The notes under the pieces are model-generated. The model worked only from the letters and a program-made list of their open reading frames with translations. It did no database searches and had not been told where the DNA came from. From assembly GCF_005503555.1 (NCBI RefSeq), contig NZ_SCNG01000001.1, positions 1,054,001-1,118,000 of the forward strand: 64,000 bases of DNA. Reading direction: 5' to 3'. A program made the translations under genes and the position numbers. The DNA comes from Rudaea sp. 3F27F6. Lineage in GTDB: Bacteria > Pseudomonadota > Gammaproteobacteria > Xanthomonadales > Rhodanobacteraceae. Positions 1 to 9,433 of the stretch are shown here, one piece after another; positions within the stretch are counted from its first letter, which is position 1; each line of letters begins with the position of its first letter.

Positions 1-489
1 GGGATCGTCTTTGCGCAGGCGCGCGCGCGAATGGTGATCCAAACGCTCGCTACCGATCAGGTAGCGTGCGCTGTCGGGAAACGAAAAACGGCTGAGCGCA
101 TAGGCATCGCGTGCTCCAATCGCGTCTACGATCGCGTCTTCTCCACGCACAGCGGCAGAGAGGGCGCTGGCATTTCCTTTCGGCAGCAACGTGCGCAACG
201 CCTCGCTTTCACCGTCCACTAATACGATCAATTCGTTGCTGTCGCCCGCAGCATCAGAAAGAAAGCCCAACTCCTCGGGAACACGCAGTGGAGGATGCCA
301 GGCGGATCGCAGCGAATCTGCGCGCTGGACTGAAGATGCACCGACCGACGACGGCGCGTACGTGAACCCCATTGTTGCGATTACCGTGACGCCGACCCAG
401 AACAAATGTCGGATCCATGTTGCCGGCCCAACCGGAGCTGCGGAGGAAACGTGCTTTGCGACTAGCGCAGGAAGAATCCGTGACGTCAT
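1..489 (-). CDS. N-terminal part of an unknown exported protein (runs off the window)
   Basis: The minus strand is open from an ATG at 489 to the window edge (163 codons, no stop). A good ribosome site (GAGAGGGGG) lies about 8 bases upstream. The product has a basic N-terminus and one hydrophobic segment at about residues 28-50 (HLFWVGVTVIATMGFTYAP), which fits a long signal peptide or membrane anchor. A soluble region follows with no family I can name; the last visible residues are RARLRKDDP. Only the 5' part is present, so function cannot be assigned. The coding frame and start are fairly secure; the role is not. Confidence 0.7.
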   Translation of the reverse strand, partial: MTSRILPALVAKHVSSAAPVGPATWIRHLFWVGVTVIATMGFTYAPSSVGASSVQRADSLRSAWHPPLRVPEELGFLSDAAGDSNELIVLVDGESEALRTLLPKGNASALSAAVRGEDAIVDAIGARDAYALSRFSFPDSARYLIGSERLDHHSRARLRKDDP

Positions 490-624
490 TTGCTTTCCCC
501 CTCTCGGTCCAATGGACGATCGCGACGGACGATAGCAACGGCAACGCATCCCGCGCCAGACCTCCCAACTCACTTCGTTCCATTGCACCCGATGTGGTCT
601 ACGCGAGCGCCGGCGCGCGAACCC

Positions 625-1896
625 TTAGCGATTGATTGCTTTCTCCACGATTGCCAGCGTGCGCAGCACGCTGCCCTGCTCGCGCTCGAAGGCCTGTTGC
701 GCGGCGGCGCCGACGCGGCGGCGCAGGTCGGTGCCGGAGAACAAGCGCGTGATCGCGGCGCCGAGTTCGTCGCCGTCGAGCACCTGCAGTGCGGCGCCAG
801 CCTCGGTCAGGCTCGCGTTGATCTCGGCGAAGTTGAACATGTACGGCCCGACCACGACCGGCACGCCGAGCGCGGCCGGTTCGAGCACGTTGTGTCCGCC
901 GATCGGCACGAGGCTGCCGCCGACGAAGGCGACGTCGGCCGCGGCGTAGAAATTGAGCAGCTCGCCAAGCGTGTCGACGACGAAACACTGCGTGTCCGCG
1001 GCGGCCATGCCGTCCTCGCTGCGCGTGCGCGTGACGAAGCCGAAGCTGCGGCAGGCGAGCGCGACCGGCTTGAAGCGCTCGGGATGGCGCGGCACGAGCA
1101 GCATCAGCGCGTCGGGGAAGCGGCGCAGCACTTCGGCGTGAGCCTTGAGCACGGGCAGTTCCTCGCCGTCGTGCGTCGACGCAGCGATCCAGACCGGTCG
1201 GCGCGCGCCCCAGGCGTCGCGCATTGCCGCGGCTTCTTCGAGCAGGTGTTTCGGCACGGTCATGTCGTACTTGAGATTGCCGATGACACCAAGCCGCTCG
1301 CCCGGCGCGCCGAGTTCGGCGAAGCGCGCCGCATCGGTCGCCGACTGGGCGGCGATGTAGCTCACGCCGTCGAGCGCACGCTGCACGAGCGGGCGGATCG
1401 GCGAGTAACCACGCAGGCTTTTTTCCGACAGGCGCGCATTGGCGATGATCAGCGGAATGCCGCGCTCCTCGCATTCGAAGAACAGGTTCGGCCAGATCTC
1501 CGTCTCCATGATCAGCGCCACGCGCGGCCGCACGCGATCGAGAAAGCGCGAAGTCGCGGTCGGCAGATCGTAGGGCAGATACAGGTTGATCACGCGGTCG
1601 CCATAGACGCGGCGCACGCGCTCCGAGCCGGTCGGCGTAACCGTGGTGATGACGAACGGCGTGTCGGCATAGCGCCCCATCAGGGCGTCGATCAGCGGCA
1701 ATGCGGCGTTGACTTCGCCCATCGACACGGCGTGGATCCAGATGCTTTCCTTGAGCTGGACCGTGGAGTAGCCGAAGCGCTCACGCCAGCGGTCGAAGTA
1801 TTCACGGTAGCGCAGACCGCGTACGGCAAGCCGGTAGAGGATCGCCGGCGTCAGCAGGTACATGGTCAGGGTGTAGAGAAGGCGGCGTAGCGGCAC
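625..1896 (-). CDS. waaA: 3-deoxy-D-manno-octulosonic acid (Kdo) transferase
   Basis: WaaA/KdtA adds Kdo from CMP-Kdo to the lipid A precursor at the inner membrane, the first step of LPS core assembly. The 423-residue product matches the family length. It starts with a membrane anchor (RRLLYTLTMYLLTPAILYRL), and the GT30 motif HAVSMGEVNAA carries the likely catalytic Glu at about residue 61. METEIWPN and GGHNVLEPAALG follow in the usual order. I chose the GTG at 1896 because it includes the typical LLYTL anchor; the ATG at 1863 is the alternative. A TATACT box lies about 27 bases upstream. The gene is divergent from lpxL, so the lipid A genes share one promoter region. Confidence 0.93.
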   Translation of the reverse strand: MPLRRLLYTLTMYLLTPAILYRLAVRGLRYREYFDRWRERFGYSTVQLKESIWIHAVSMGEVNAALPLIDALMGRYADTPFVITTVTPTGSERVRRVYGDRVINLYLPYDLPTATSRFLDRVRPRVALIMETEIWPNLFFECEERGIPLIIANARLSEKSLRGYSPIRPLVQRALDGVSYIAAQSATDAARFAELGAPGERLGVIGNLKYDMTVPKHLLEEAAAMRDAWGARRPVWIAASTHDGEELPVLKAHAEVLRRFPDALMLLVPRHPERFKPVALACRSFGFVTRTRSEDGMAAADTQCFVVDTLGELLNFYAAADVAFVGGSLVPIGGHNVLEPAALGVPVVVGPYMFNFAEINASLTEAGAALQVLDGDELGAAITRLFSGTDLRRRVGAAAQQAFEREQGSVLRTLAIVEKAINR

Positions 1897-2009
1897 GTGC
1901 GGGAGCGCGAAGAAGGATGACGAAGTATAAGGGCTGAGGGCCGGCTCCCGAGGGCACTCGACCGGGAACACGCCGGCTTTCGACCTCTCGGCCGATCGGC
2001 CGCGCCCTC

Positions 2010-2015
2010 TATAAT
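2010..2015 (+). promoter_or_regulatory. -10 box of lpxL, leaderless type
   Basis: A perfect TATAAT ends 7 bases before the lpxL ATG. Normal -10 to start-site spacing puts the first transcribed base on or next to the A of the ATG, so the mRNA would be leaderless. There is no ribosome binding site. Confidence 0.65.
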
Positions 2016-2022
2016 CGCGGCG

Positions 2023-2943
2023 ATGACGTCGCCCTCTCCGCAGCAGCCCGACCTGCACGCCCCGCGCTACTGGCCGTCCTGGCTCGGCGTCGGCGTGATG
2101 CGGCTGATCGCCTGCCTGCCCTACCGCGCCCTTTACCTGCTCGGCCGCGTGCTCGGCAAGCTGACCGCATTGCTGCCCGGCGAACGCCGCCACGTCGCAC
2201 GGCGCAACCTCGAACTCTGCTTTCCCGAACTCGACGACGATGCGCGCGAACGCCTGCTGCGCGCCACCCTCGCCGACCTCGGCCTGATGCTGGTCGAGTT
2301 CGCTTTCGCCTGGATGGGCAGCGACCGCGCCCTCGGGCGCGTGCCATGCACCGTCGAGGGGCTCGAACATCTCGACGCCTGTCGCAAGAGCGGCCGCGGC
2401 GTGCTCCTCGTCGGTGCGCATTTCTCCCATCTCGAACTCTGCGCACGCCTGGTTTCGCAGCGCATCCGCATCGCCGGCATGTACCGGGTGATGGACAACC
2501 CGGTATTCGAAGCGACCGTGCTGCGCGCGCGCCTGCGCTATGCGGAGACGATGTTCACCAAAGACGAGTTGCTCGCGACAGTAAAGTACCTGCGGCGCGG
2601 CGGCGCGCTCTGGTACGCGCCGGACCAGGATATGCGCGGCAAAGACTCTGTGTTCGTGCCGTTCTTCGGCATCGACGCCGCGACGATCACCGCGACCCAT
2701 CACCTCGCCCGCCTGTCCGGCGCCGCGGTGATCCCGTTCTTCCACCGCCGCCTGCCCGACGGGCACGGCTATGCGCTGCGCCTCGAAGCGCCGCTGGAGG
2801 ACTTCCCGACCGGCGACGCCGTCGCCGACACTGCACGCGTCAACGCGCAGATCGAGCGCATGGTGCGCGAAGCGCCCGAGCAGTACCTCTGGGTGCACAA
2901 GCGCTTCAAATCGCGACCGCCCGCCGCGCCCGCCCTCTACTGA
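2023..2943 (+). CDS. lpxL: Lipid A biosynthesis lauroyl acyltransferase (LpxL/HtrB family)
   Basis: Enzymes of this family move a fatty acyl chain from acyl-ACP to the Kdo2-lipid A precursor at the inner membrane. The 306-residue protein has an N-terminal membrane segment (about residues 20-45), the catalytic HX4E motif GAHFSHLE (H133, E138), and the downstream block APDQDMRGKDSVFVPFFG, all typical of LpxL/LpxM. Length is normal for the family. It sits back to back with waaA, and the TATAAT just before the ATG suggests leaderless expression. LpxL and LpxM are hard to tell apart by eye, so the acyl specificity is not certain. Confidence 0.92.
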   Translation: MTSPSPQQPDLHAPRYWPSWLGVGVMRLIACLPYRALYLLGRVLGKLTALLPGERRHVARRNLELCFPELDDDARERLLRATLADLGLMLVEFAFAWMGSDRALGRVPCTVEGLEHLDACRKSGRGVLLVGAHFSHLELCARLVSQRIRIAGMYRVMDNPVFEATVLRARLRYAETMFTKDELLATVKYLRRGGALWYAPDQDMRGKDSVFVPFFGIDAATITATHHLARLSGAAVIPFFHRRLPDGHGYALRLEAPLEDFPTGDAVADTARVNAQIERMVREAPEQYLWVHKRFKSRPPAAPALY

Positions 2944-3000
2944 CCTGCTAGCATCGGAGCGGGGGTTTGTCCGCGCGAACCGCGCGGGAAGAGAGGGACG

Positions 3001-5757
3001 ATGACGTTTCTGTGGATGTTGATCGGTGCGATTGCCGGCGGCTGGTTGAGTTGGGTCGTGCTCGACGGGTCGGTCGGCCTGTTCGGCATGGTCTGCGGCA
3101 TTGTTTTCGGCTGGCTGTTCGGGCGCACGCTCAAGCTCGGCCGGCGCATCGACCAGCTCGAAGCGCAATTGAAGGCGCTCGCCAGCAAAGAGCCGACTTT
3201 TCAAACCACGCCGTCTGCGCAAACCCAGCACGCTGCGGCTGCACCGACGCCGGCACCGCAGGCAAAGACCGCCGCGGTTCCTGCGACTGCCGTACCCACT
3301 GCCGCAATCGCAACGGCGCCGGATACCGCACCGACCATCGATCTGCGCGATCTCTCCTCACGCACCGAACCCGCGAGCGCAGATACCGATCCCGCGGCTG
3401 CGCATGCAGCGCCGACTTTGCGCATCCCGCGCCCGCAGCCGGAACCGTTGCGCGACAACGCCGCCATAGTCTGGATAAAACGCTGGCTCACCGAAGGCAA
3501 TCCGCTCGTCAAGGCCGGCGTCGTTGTCGTGTTCTTCGGCGTCGCCTACCTGTTCAAGTACGCCGCCGACCAGGGCTGGCTTACCGTGCCGATCGAATTC
3601 CGCTTCCTCGGCGTCGCGATCGCCGCGCTCGGCGCGCTCGTGTTCGCGTGGCGCAAGCGCGAATCGCATCGCTCGTTTGCGCTGAGCCTGCAGGGCGGCG
3701 CGATCGGTGTGCTGATCCTGACGATTTTTTCCGCCTATCGTCTCTATGCCTTGCTGCCGCCGACGCTGGCGTTCGCGCTTCTCGTCGTCGTCGTTGCCGG
3801 AGCGGGCATGCTCGCCGTACTGCAGGACGCGCTCGCGCTCGCCGTGCTCGCGATCGTCGGCGGTTTTCTCGCACCGATCCTCGTTTCGAGCGGCAGCGGC
3901 AATCACGTCGCGTTGTTCTCATACTACGCCGTGCTCAACGCCGCGATCTTCGCCATCGCCTGGATCAAGCCGTGGCGCGCGCTGAACTTGCTCGGTTTCG
4001 CCTTCACCTTCGGCGTCGGCACGCTCTGGGGTGCACTCCAATACCGGCCCGAACTCTTCGCTTCGACCGAACCGTTCCTGCTGTTGTTCTTCGCCTTTTA
4101 CCTACTGCTGCCCGTACTGCACGCGCACCGCCAGGCGCAGGACAGACGCGATTTGATCGACGGCAGTCTCGTCTTCGGCACGCCGCTCGTCGCATTCGGC
4201 CTGCAGACCGTTCTGCTCGACTACGCGCGCATGCCGCTCGCATTCAGCGCACTCGGCGCTGCGGCGATCTATGCCGCGCTCGCTGCGCTCGAATTGCGCC
4301 GCTGGCGCCTGCTTCTGCTCGGCGAGTCGCACGCACTACTGGCGCTTGGCTTCGCCACACTCGCTGTGCCACTCGCGCTGTCGGCGCAGGCGACGACCTG
4401 CACCTTCGCGCTCGAAGGCGCGGCCCTGGTCTGGCTCGGCCTGCGCCAGCAGCGCCGCATTCCGCGCTGGATCGGCTATGCGCTGCAGGCCGTTGCCGGC
4501 GGCATCTTCGCCGAACGCTACGCGAACGTCGAAAGCACCATGCCGATATTGAACGGCGAATTCTTTGCCGCGGCGATCCTCGCCCTCGCCGGTCTCGTCA
4601 GTGCGCGCCTGCTCTATCGTCGCGATGCGCGTGCGCCGCTCGCCGTGCTGTTTCTCGTCTGGGGTGGCCTCTGGTGGTACGCGGCCGGCGGCAACGAAAT
4701 CGAACGCTTCGTCGCGCACGAGCGGCGCTGGGATGTCTGGCTCGGATTCCTCAGCGCCACCGCGCTCGTCGCCGTCGAAGCCGCGCGCCGTATGGCCTGG
4801 CGCGAACTGTTGGTTCCGGCCGCCGCGGTCGTTCCGCTCGGCCTGCCGTTCATCGCGCTGACCGTGCTCGACGGTCACGGCCCGCTCGAAGGCTGGCATC
4901 TGCTCGCCTGGGCGGCCTGGTTGGCCGCCGCGTGGCGCACGCTGCCGGCCGTGGTCGCCGAGCACGCCCTCGGCGCGCGCATCCTGCACTTCGCGCACCT
5001 ATGGATTTGCGCACTGCTGCTCAGCGTCGAACTTGGCCATCTCGGCCGCGATCACCTGCATCTCGGCGACATCTGGCTCGCGCTGACCATGCTCGCCCCG
5101 CTCGCCGCGCTGTTCCTGCTCGCCCTGCATCGCGCCGCGATCGCGCGCTGGCCGCTGGCCGACGAGGCCGATGCGCTGCGCACGCCGTTGCTCGGCAGCC
5201 TCGCCGGGGTGATGGGCATCGCCTGGCTCGTCGGCCTCGTCCAAGAAGGCCGGCCGGCACCATTGCCCTACCTGCCGCTGCTCAATCCGCTCGAACTCGC
5301 CCAGATCGGCTGGCTCGTTCTGCTTGCGCTTTGGTACCGCCAGGCCCAGGCCGAAGGCAAGGTCTACTTCGATGCCGAACTGCGCGCACGCGTGCTCGCC
5401 GCCGCCGCACTGGTGCTGCTGACGACAATCACTCTGCGCGGCGTGCATTTCTTCGGCGGCGTGCCGTGGAATGCAGGCATGGCCACGTCGCCGCTTGCCC
5501 AATCGGCGCTGTCGATCGTGTGGACGCTCGCCGGTATCGTCGCGATGCTCGCCGGCAAACAGCGCGGCTCGCGCGCAGTCTGGTTCGGCGGCGCGGCGCT
5601 TATGGCGCTCGTCCTCGTGAAGCTGATGCTAATCGACCGCAATTTCCTCAACGACCTCTCGGCGATCGTCGGCGTGCTCGTCGTCGGCGTGCTGCTCGTC
5701 GCCGTCGGCTATTTCGCACCGGTGCCGCCGAAGCCGGCCGCGGGAGAAAACGCATGA
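3001..5757 (+). CDS. DUF2339 polytopic membrane protein
   Basis: A 918-residue inner-membrane protein. Two N-terminal hydrophobic helices are followed by a Lys/Glu-rich segment (LGRRIDQLEAQLKAL) that could form a short coiled coil, then an Ala/Pro/Thr linker (about residues 65-145). From about residue 165 there is a long run of more than 20 hydrophobic helices. This is the layout of the DUF2339 family, whose function is not established. The start has a ribosome site (AGAGGG). Its stop overlaps the next gene by ATGA, so the two are almost certainly co-translated. No catalytic motif is obvious. Confidence 0.85.
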   Translation: MTFLWMLIGAIAGGWLSWVVLDGSVGLFGMVCGIVFGWLFGRTLKLGRRIDQLEAQLKALASKEPTFQTTPSAQTQHAAAAPTPAPQAKTAAVPATAVPTAAIATAPDTAPTIDLRDLSSRTEPASADTDPAAAHAAPTLRIPRPQPEPLRDNAAIVWIKRWLTEGNPLVKAGVVVVFFGVAYLFKYAADQGWLTVPIEFRFLGVAIAALGALVFAWRKRESHRSFALSLQGGAIGVLILTIFSAYRLYALLPPTLAFALLVVVVAGAGMLAVLQDALALAVLAIVGGFLAPILVSSGSGNHVALFSYYAVLNAAIFAIAWIKPWRALNLLGFAFTFGVGTLWGALQYRPELFASTEPFLLLFFAFYLLLPVLHAHRQAQDRRDLIDGSLVFGTPLVAFGLQTVLLDYARMPLAFSALGAAAIYAALAALELRRWRLLLLGESHALLALGFATLAVPLALSAQATTCTFALEGAALVWLGLRQQRRIPRWIGYALQAVAGGIFAERYANVESTMPILNGEFFAAAILALAGLVSARLLYRRDARAPLAVLFLVWGGLWWYAAGGNEIERFVAHERRWDVWLGFLSATALVAVEAARRMAWRELLVPAAAVVPLGLPFIALTVLDGHGPLEGWHLLAWAAWLAAAWRTLPAVVAEHALGARILHFAHLWICALLLSVELGHLGRDHLHLGDIWLALTMLAPLAALFLLALHRAAIARWPLADEADALRTPLLGSLAGVMGIAWLVGLVQEGRPAPLPYLPLLNPLELAQIGWLVLLALWYRQAQAEGKVYFDAELRARVLAAAALVLLTTITLRGVHFFGGVPWNAGMATSPLAQSALSIVWTLAGIVAMLAGKQRGSRAVWFGGAALMALVLVKLMLIDRNFLNDLSAIVGVLVVGVLLVAVGYFAPVPPKPAAGENA

Positions 5758-7139
5758 GGCGCCTCCGCATTGCCGCCCTCGCGGCTTGCGCGCTGTTCGC
5801 CACGGGACTGCACGCGAACGAATCGCAGCGCTATGCCTATGCGTGGCCGCTGAGTCTCGATGGCGACGGCTCGGCCTGGCAGGTCGAGCTGCCGATCGAG
5901 GTCTACGCCGTGCTGACGGATAGAGAGTTGCGCGACCTCGTCGTCGTCGATGCGCAAGGCAATCCGGTGCCGACCGCGTTGCGCGCGACCGAATCGGCGC
6001 CAGCGACATCCGCCCTCAGCGCTTTGCCGCTGTTCGCGCTGCCGCCGAGTGCGCAGGCCGCAGACGAGAGCCCGCTCAATTTGCGTATCGAGCGCGATGC
6101 CGATGGACGCCTGCGCAGTCTGGACGCCGATCTCGGCAGCACGAAGACGAATGCCGCGACGAACGACTGGCTCATTGACGCGAGCCGGCTCGCCGCCGGC
6201 ATCGACAGCCTGCGCCTCGACTGGGACGACGCCAACGGCACCGCGCAATTCGCGATCAGCGTGAGCAACGATCTGCAGAACTGGCGTACCGTCGTGAGCA
6301 CGGCGAGCGTGCTCAGCCTCGCGCAGAACGGTAACCGGCTCGACCGTCACGATATCGATCTCAGTGGCGTGCACGCGAAATATCTGCGCCTGCGCCGTCT
6401 CGACCACGGCCCCATGCTGCCCGGCCTGCGCGTCAGCGCCGCCACCTCGGCGCGGGCCGATCCGGTGCGCGCGGCGCGGCAATGGATCGTCGCGACGGCA
6501 CAAGACGCAGCGGCTGCACCGGCCGCCAGCGACGCGAAGGAATACCGCTACACGCTGCCTGGCGCGCTGCCGGCCGAGGCGCTCAAGTTCGATCTCGCCG
6601 ACGACAACTCGGTCGCGCGTGTGGACGTCAGCGGTCGCCGCAGCGAAGGCGCCACCTGGTATGCGCGTGCGGATTTCACCGCGTTTCGCCTGCATTCCGA
6701 AGGCACGACGATCGGCAACGACGAAGTCGCGCTCGCCGGCATCGCGCGCGATACGCAGTGGCGTGCGCGCGCGGCGACGCCGCTCAATCTGGCACCGCGC
6801 CTGAGTCTCGCCTGGCGCCCCGACCGTTTCATTTTTCTCGGCGAGGGCAAAGGCCAGTACCGGCTCGCCGCCGGCAGCGCAACCGCGCGGCGCGCCGACT
6901 ATCCGGTCGACGTGGCACTGGCGCAATTGCGCGGCAAACTCGGCACCGACTGGCAGCCACCACTCGCCCGGCTCGGCGCGCGCGAAACGCTGGCCGGAGA
7001 CACCGCGCTGCAGCTTCCCGCACCCACGGCGAAACACGACTGGAAAACCTTTCTGCTTTGGGCCGTGCTGGTGGTTGCCGCCGCGCTGATCGGCTATCTC
7101 GCGCTGAGCCTGCTGCGCGCGCAGAAACCGCCCGAATAG
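5754..7139 (+). CDS. DUF3999 exported/membrane protein
   Basis: The 461-residue product has a signal peptide (LRIAALAACALFATGLHA), a large predicted periplasmic beta-rich region with repeated LRLDWDD- and YLRLRRLD-type strands, and one C-terminal membrane helix (FLLWAVLVVAAALIGYLAL) with a short basic tail. This is the DUF3999 pattern. The family is usually coded right after a DUF2339 protein, as here, where the ATG overlaps the DUF2339 stop. The pair probably forms one envelope complex; that is inference from operon and topology. The frame is also open upstream through the DUF2339 gene, but that part is a shadow. Confidence 0.85.
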   Translation: MRRLRIAALAACALFATGLHANESQRYAYAWPLSLDGDGSAWQVELPIEVYAVLTDRELRDLVVVDAQGNPVPTALRATESAPATSALSALPLFALPPSAQAADESPLNLRIERDADGRLRSLDADLGSTKTNAATNDWLIDASRLAAGIDSLRLDWDDANGTAQFAISVSNDLQNWRTVVSTASVLSLAQNGNRLDRHDIDLSGVHAKYLRLRRLDHGPMLPGLRVSAATSARADPVRAARQWIVATAQDAAAAPAASDAKEYRYTLPGALPAEALKFDLADDNSVARVDVSGRRSEGATWYARADFTAFRLHSEGTTIGNDEVALAGIARDTQWRARAATPLNLAPRLSLAWRPDRFIFLGEGKGQYRLAAGSATARRADYPVDVALAQLRGKLGTDWQPPLARLGARETLAGDTALQLPAPTAKHDWKTFLLWAVLVVAAALIGYLALSLLRAQKPPE

Positions 7140-7191
7140 CATCCAGATCACGCCGCGCCATCAAGCAGACCAAACGCGCGACAGTCGCGTC

Positions 7192-8145
7192 CTAGCGCTG
7201 GGGATGATTCTCGATCCAGTGCCGCGCGATGTCGACGCGCCGGCAGATCCACACCTTATCGTGAGCAAGCGCGTAGTCGAGAAAGCGTTCGAGCGAGGCG
7301 ATGCGTGCCGGCCGGCCGATCAGGCGCGCATGCAGTCCGATCGACAGCATCTTCGGCGCATCGAGGCCGTTCGGGTCGCCTTCGCGGTAGAGCACGTCGA
7401 ACGCGTCCTTCAGATAATCGAAGAACTGCGTGCCCGAATTGAACCCCTGTGCGGCAGCGAAGCGCATATCGTTGCTGTCGAGCGTGTACGGCACGATCAA
7501 CTGCGACACGCGCGCCTGCACACCCGCGCGCGCGATGTCGACCTGCGTCCAATACGGCAGGTCGTCGGCATAGGAATCGGCGTTGTAGAGATAGCCGCCG
7601 TGCTCGGCGACCAGGCGACGCGTGTTCGGGCTGTCGCGTCCGGTGTACCAGCCGAGAGGCGGCTGGCCGACGAGTTCGCCGAGCAGCGCGGTCGCTTCCG
7701 CGATATGCACGCGCTCGGTCGCCTCGTCGATAGACTGATAACTGATCCAGCGCAATCCATGACAAGCGATCTCGTGGCCAAGTTCCCTATAAGCGGCAAG
7801 TGCTTCCGGATGCCTACGCAACGCCTCGGCGACGGCGAAAATCGTTAACGGTAATTTACGATTTTCGAACGCACGCAGCACACGCCAGAGCCCCGCGCGC
7901 GAACCGTACTCGTACAGCGACTCCATGCTCATATGCCGCGCGGCAAACGCCTGCGCGCCGATAATTTCGGAGAGGAACGTTTCCGATGCGGCGTCGCCGT
8001 GCAGCACGCAGTTCTCCGCGCCTTCCTCGTGATTGAGCACGAACTGCAGGGCGATGCGCGCGCCGCCCGGCCAACGCGGATGCGGGGCATTGCGACCGTA
8101 GCCGATCAGGTCGCGCGGATAAGTCGAATCGGAAGTCGGCTGCAT
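7192..8145 (-). CDS. puuE: Allantoinase of the polysaccharide-deacetylase fold (PuuE type)
   Basis: PuuE opens the ring of allantoin to allantoate in purine breakdown. The 317-residue protein starts with the family signature YPRDLIGYGRNAPHPRWPGGARIA followed by FVLNHEEG, and has HEIACHGLRW and GWYTGRDSPNTRRL, typical of the cyclase-independent allantoinase branch of NodB-like deacetylases. I chose the ATG at 8145; a TTG at 8160 extends the frame by five residues without merit. The next two enzymes of the pathway, allantoicase and ureidoglycolate lyase, are at 63.2-64 kb. It converges with the DUF3999 gene and diverges from the aminopeptidase gene. Confidence 0.88.
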   Translation of the reverse strand: MQPTSDSTYPRDLIGYGRNAPHPRWPGGARIALQFVLNHEEGAENCVLHGDAASETFLSEIIGAQAFAARHMSMESLYEYGSRAGLWRVLRAFENRKLPLTIFAVAEALRRHPEALAAYRELGHEIACHGLRWISYQSIDEATERVHIAEATALLGELVGQPPLGWYTGRDSPNTRRLVAEHGGYLYNADSYADDLPYWTQVDIARAGVQARVSQLIVPYTLDSNDMRFAAAQGFNSGTQFFDYLKDAFDVLYREGDPNGLDAPKMLSIGLHARLIGRPARIASLERFLDYALAHDKVWICRRVDIARHWIENHPQR

Positions 8146-8189
8146 GGCGAACTTGCGCAATGAACGATGCCGTCATCATAGCGATTCGG

Positions 8190-8195
8190 CACAAT
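8190..8195 (+). promoter_or_regulatory. -10-like box of the aminopeptidase gene, leaderless type
   Basis: CACAAT ends 6 bases before the ATG at 8202. The spacing equals that seen before leuL, glnE, dsbD and nudC. No ribosome site is present. Confidence 0.5.
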
Positions 8196-8201
8196 GGCGC
8201 C

Positions 8202-9278
8202 ATGCCATCGGCGACAATCTCACTCCGCACCCGCGTCCGCATCGTTTGCATCGCAATGATCAGCCTGCTCGCCGCCGCCTGTTCGACCCTGCGCTACTAC
8301 GCACACGTCGCCCACGGCCAGGCACAGATCGTCGCGCAGCGCGAGCCGCTCGACCGCGTCATTGCCGATCCGGCGACCGATGCGAAACTCGCCGCACGCC
8401 TGCGCCTCGCGCTCGAAGCGCGCCGTTTCGCCTCGGCGCGTCTCGGCCTGCCCGACAATCGAAGCTATACAAGCTATGCCGACCTCAATCGGCCCTACGT
8501 GGTCTGGGACGTCTTCGCCGCGCCGAAATATTCCGTCGATGCGATCCTGCACTGCTTCCCGATCGCCGGTTGCGTGCCGTATCGAGGCTATTTCGACGAG
8601 GCAATGGCCAAGGCCGAAGCGGCGCGCCTCGAGTCGCGCGGCGACGATATCTACATCGGCGGTGTCGCTGCGTATTCGACGCTGGGCTGGTTCGCCGACC
8701 CAATCCTGTCGACCATGCTGCGCTGGGACGACGACGAACTGATCGGCACGATCTTCCACGAACTCGCGCACCAGTTGATCTACGTGAAGGACGACACCGC
8801 GTTCAACGAATCGTTCGCGAGCTTCGTGCAGGACGAAGGCCTGCGCGAATGGCGCGCGGCGCGCGGCGAAGCAGCACATGAGGCACGCAATCGCACAGCC
8901 GGCGACGATTTCGTGCGCCTCGTGCTCGACCTGCGCGAACGCCTGCGCAAACTGTACGCGAGCGGGCTCGATGCGACCGTGATGGAAACGGCCAAGCAGA
9001 ACGAGATCGCCGATTTCCGCGCGCGCTACGCACAGTGGCGCGATGCGCATTGGCCCGACGATCATCGTTACGACGCCTTCGTCGCCAAGCCGATCAACAA
9101 TGCAAGCCTGCTGCCGTTCGGTCTCTACGACGGCTGGACGCCGGCCTTCGCCGCGCTGTTCGCGCAGAGCGGACGCGACTGGCCGGCGTTCTATGCACGC
9201 GTGCGTGAACTGGCGCACATCAGCAAGCCCGCGCGCGAGGAAAAGCTGCAAACTCTGACGGCGAAGCCGGCCCAGTAG
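8202..9278 (+). CDS. Predicted lipoprotein aminopeptidase (PF10023-type)
   Basis: A 358-residue metallopeptidase-like lipoprotein. It has a signal peptide with lipobox LLAAAC (Cys27). The conserved zinc motif IFHELAHQ (H186, E187, H190) is followed by FNESFA, whose Glu203 is a likely third ligand. This arrangement is typical of the putative aminopeptidase family PF10023. The ATG at 8202 puts the signal peptide at the N-terminus; the frame is open 14 codons further up, but that extension would bury it. A CACAAT box 6 bases before the ATG suggests leaderless expression. The substrate is unknown. Confidence 0.85.
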   Translation: MPSATISLRTRVRIVCIAMISLLAAACSTLRYYAHVAHGQAQIVAQREPLDRVIADPATDAKLAARLRLALEARRFASARLGLPDNRSYTSYADLNRPYVVWDVFAAPKYSVDAILHCFPIAGCVPYRGYFDEAMAKAEAARLESRGDDIYIGGVAAYSTLGWFADPILSTMLRWDDDELIGTIFHELAHQLIYVKDDTAFNESFASFVQDEGLREWRAARGEAAHEARNRTAGDDFVRLVLDLRERLRKLYASGLDATVMETAKQNEIADFRARYAQWRDAHWPDDHRYDAFVAKPINNASLLPFGLYDGWTPAFAALFAQSGRDWPAFYARVRELAHISKPAREEKLQTLTAKPAQ

Positions 9279-9337
9279 GTTTTGCCGTCTAGACGTCCAA
9301 ACGCGCAGATACTTGCCTCGTGGCGGCGTTCGTCTGT

Positions 9338-9343
9338 TAGAAT
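9338..9343 (+). promoter_or_regulatory. -10 box of the leucine leader peptide, leaderless type
   Basis: TAGAAT ends 6 bases before the leader-peptide ATG at 9350, so transcription should start at or next to that ATG. A weak -35 (TTGCCT at 9313) is only a suggestion. Confidence 0.6.
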
Positions 9344-9349
9344 CGGCGC

Positions 9350-9433
9350 ATGCGCACTCTGCCGCTCTCGCCGCTCCTTCTTGGACTCGACCTTACCCTC
9401 GGCCGGGATCCGCAGCGCGCACTCGCAAACTGA
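9350..9433 (+). CDS. leuL: Leucine-rich leader peptide of leuA
   Basis: A 27-codon reading frame encodes MRTLPLSPLLLGLDLTLGRD followed by PQRALAN. Nine of the 27 residues are leucine, including three in a row. Three of the nine are CTT, a codon the GC-rich genes around it seldom use. It ends 100 bases before leuA and is followed by mutually exclusive RNA stems. This is the layout of an amino-acid attenuation leader: the ribosome stalls at Leu codons when leucine is scarce and changes RNA folding. It starts 6 bases after a TAGAAT box and has no ribosome site, so the leader itself appears to be translated from a leaderless transcript. Confidence 0.75.
   Translation: MRTLPLSPLLLGLDLTLGRDPQRALAN

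Noticed and set aside
625-3231. An 868-codon minus-strand frame
   Set aside because: Only its C-terminal 423 codons are waaA; the upstream half is antisense to lpxL and its neighbour.
2967-5753. The upstream 929 codons of a 1390-codon plus-strand frame
   Set aside because: They are an Arg-rich shadow of the DUF2339 gene; the real DUF3999 gene starts at the ATG at 5754.
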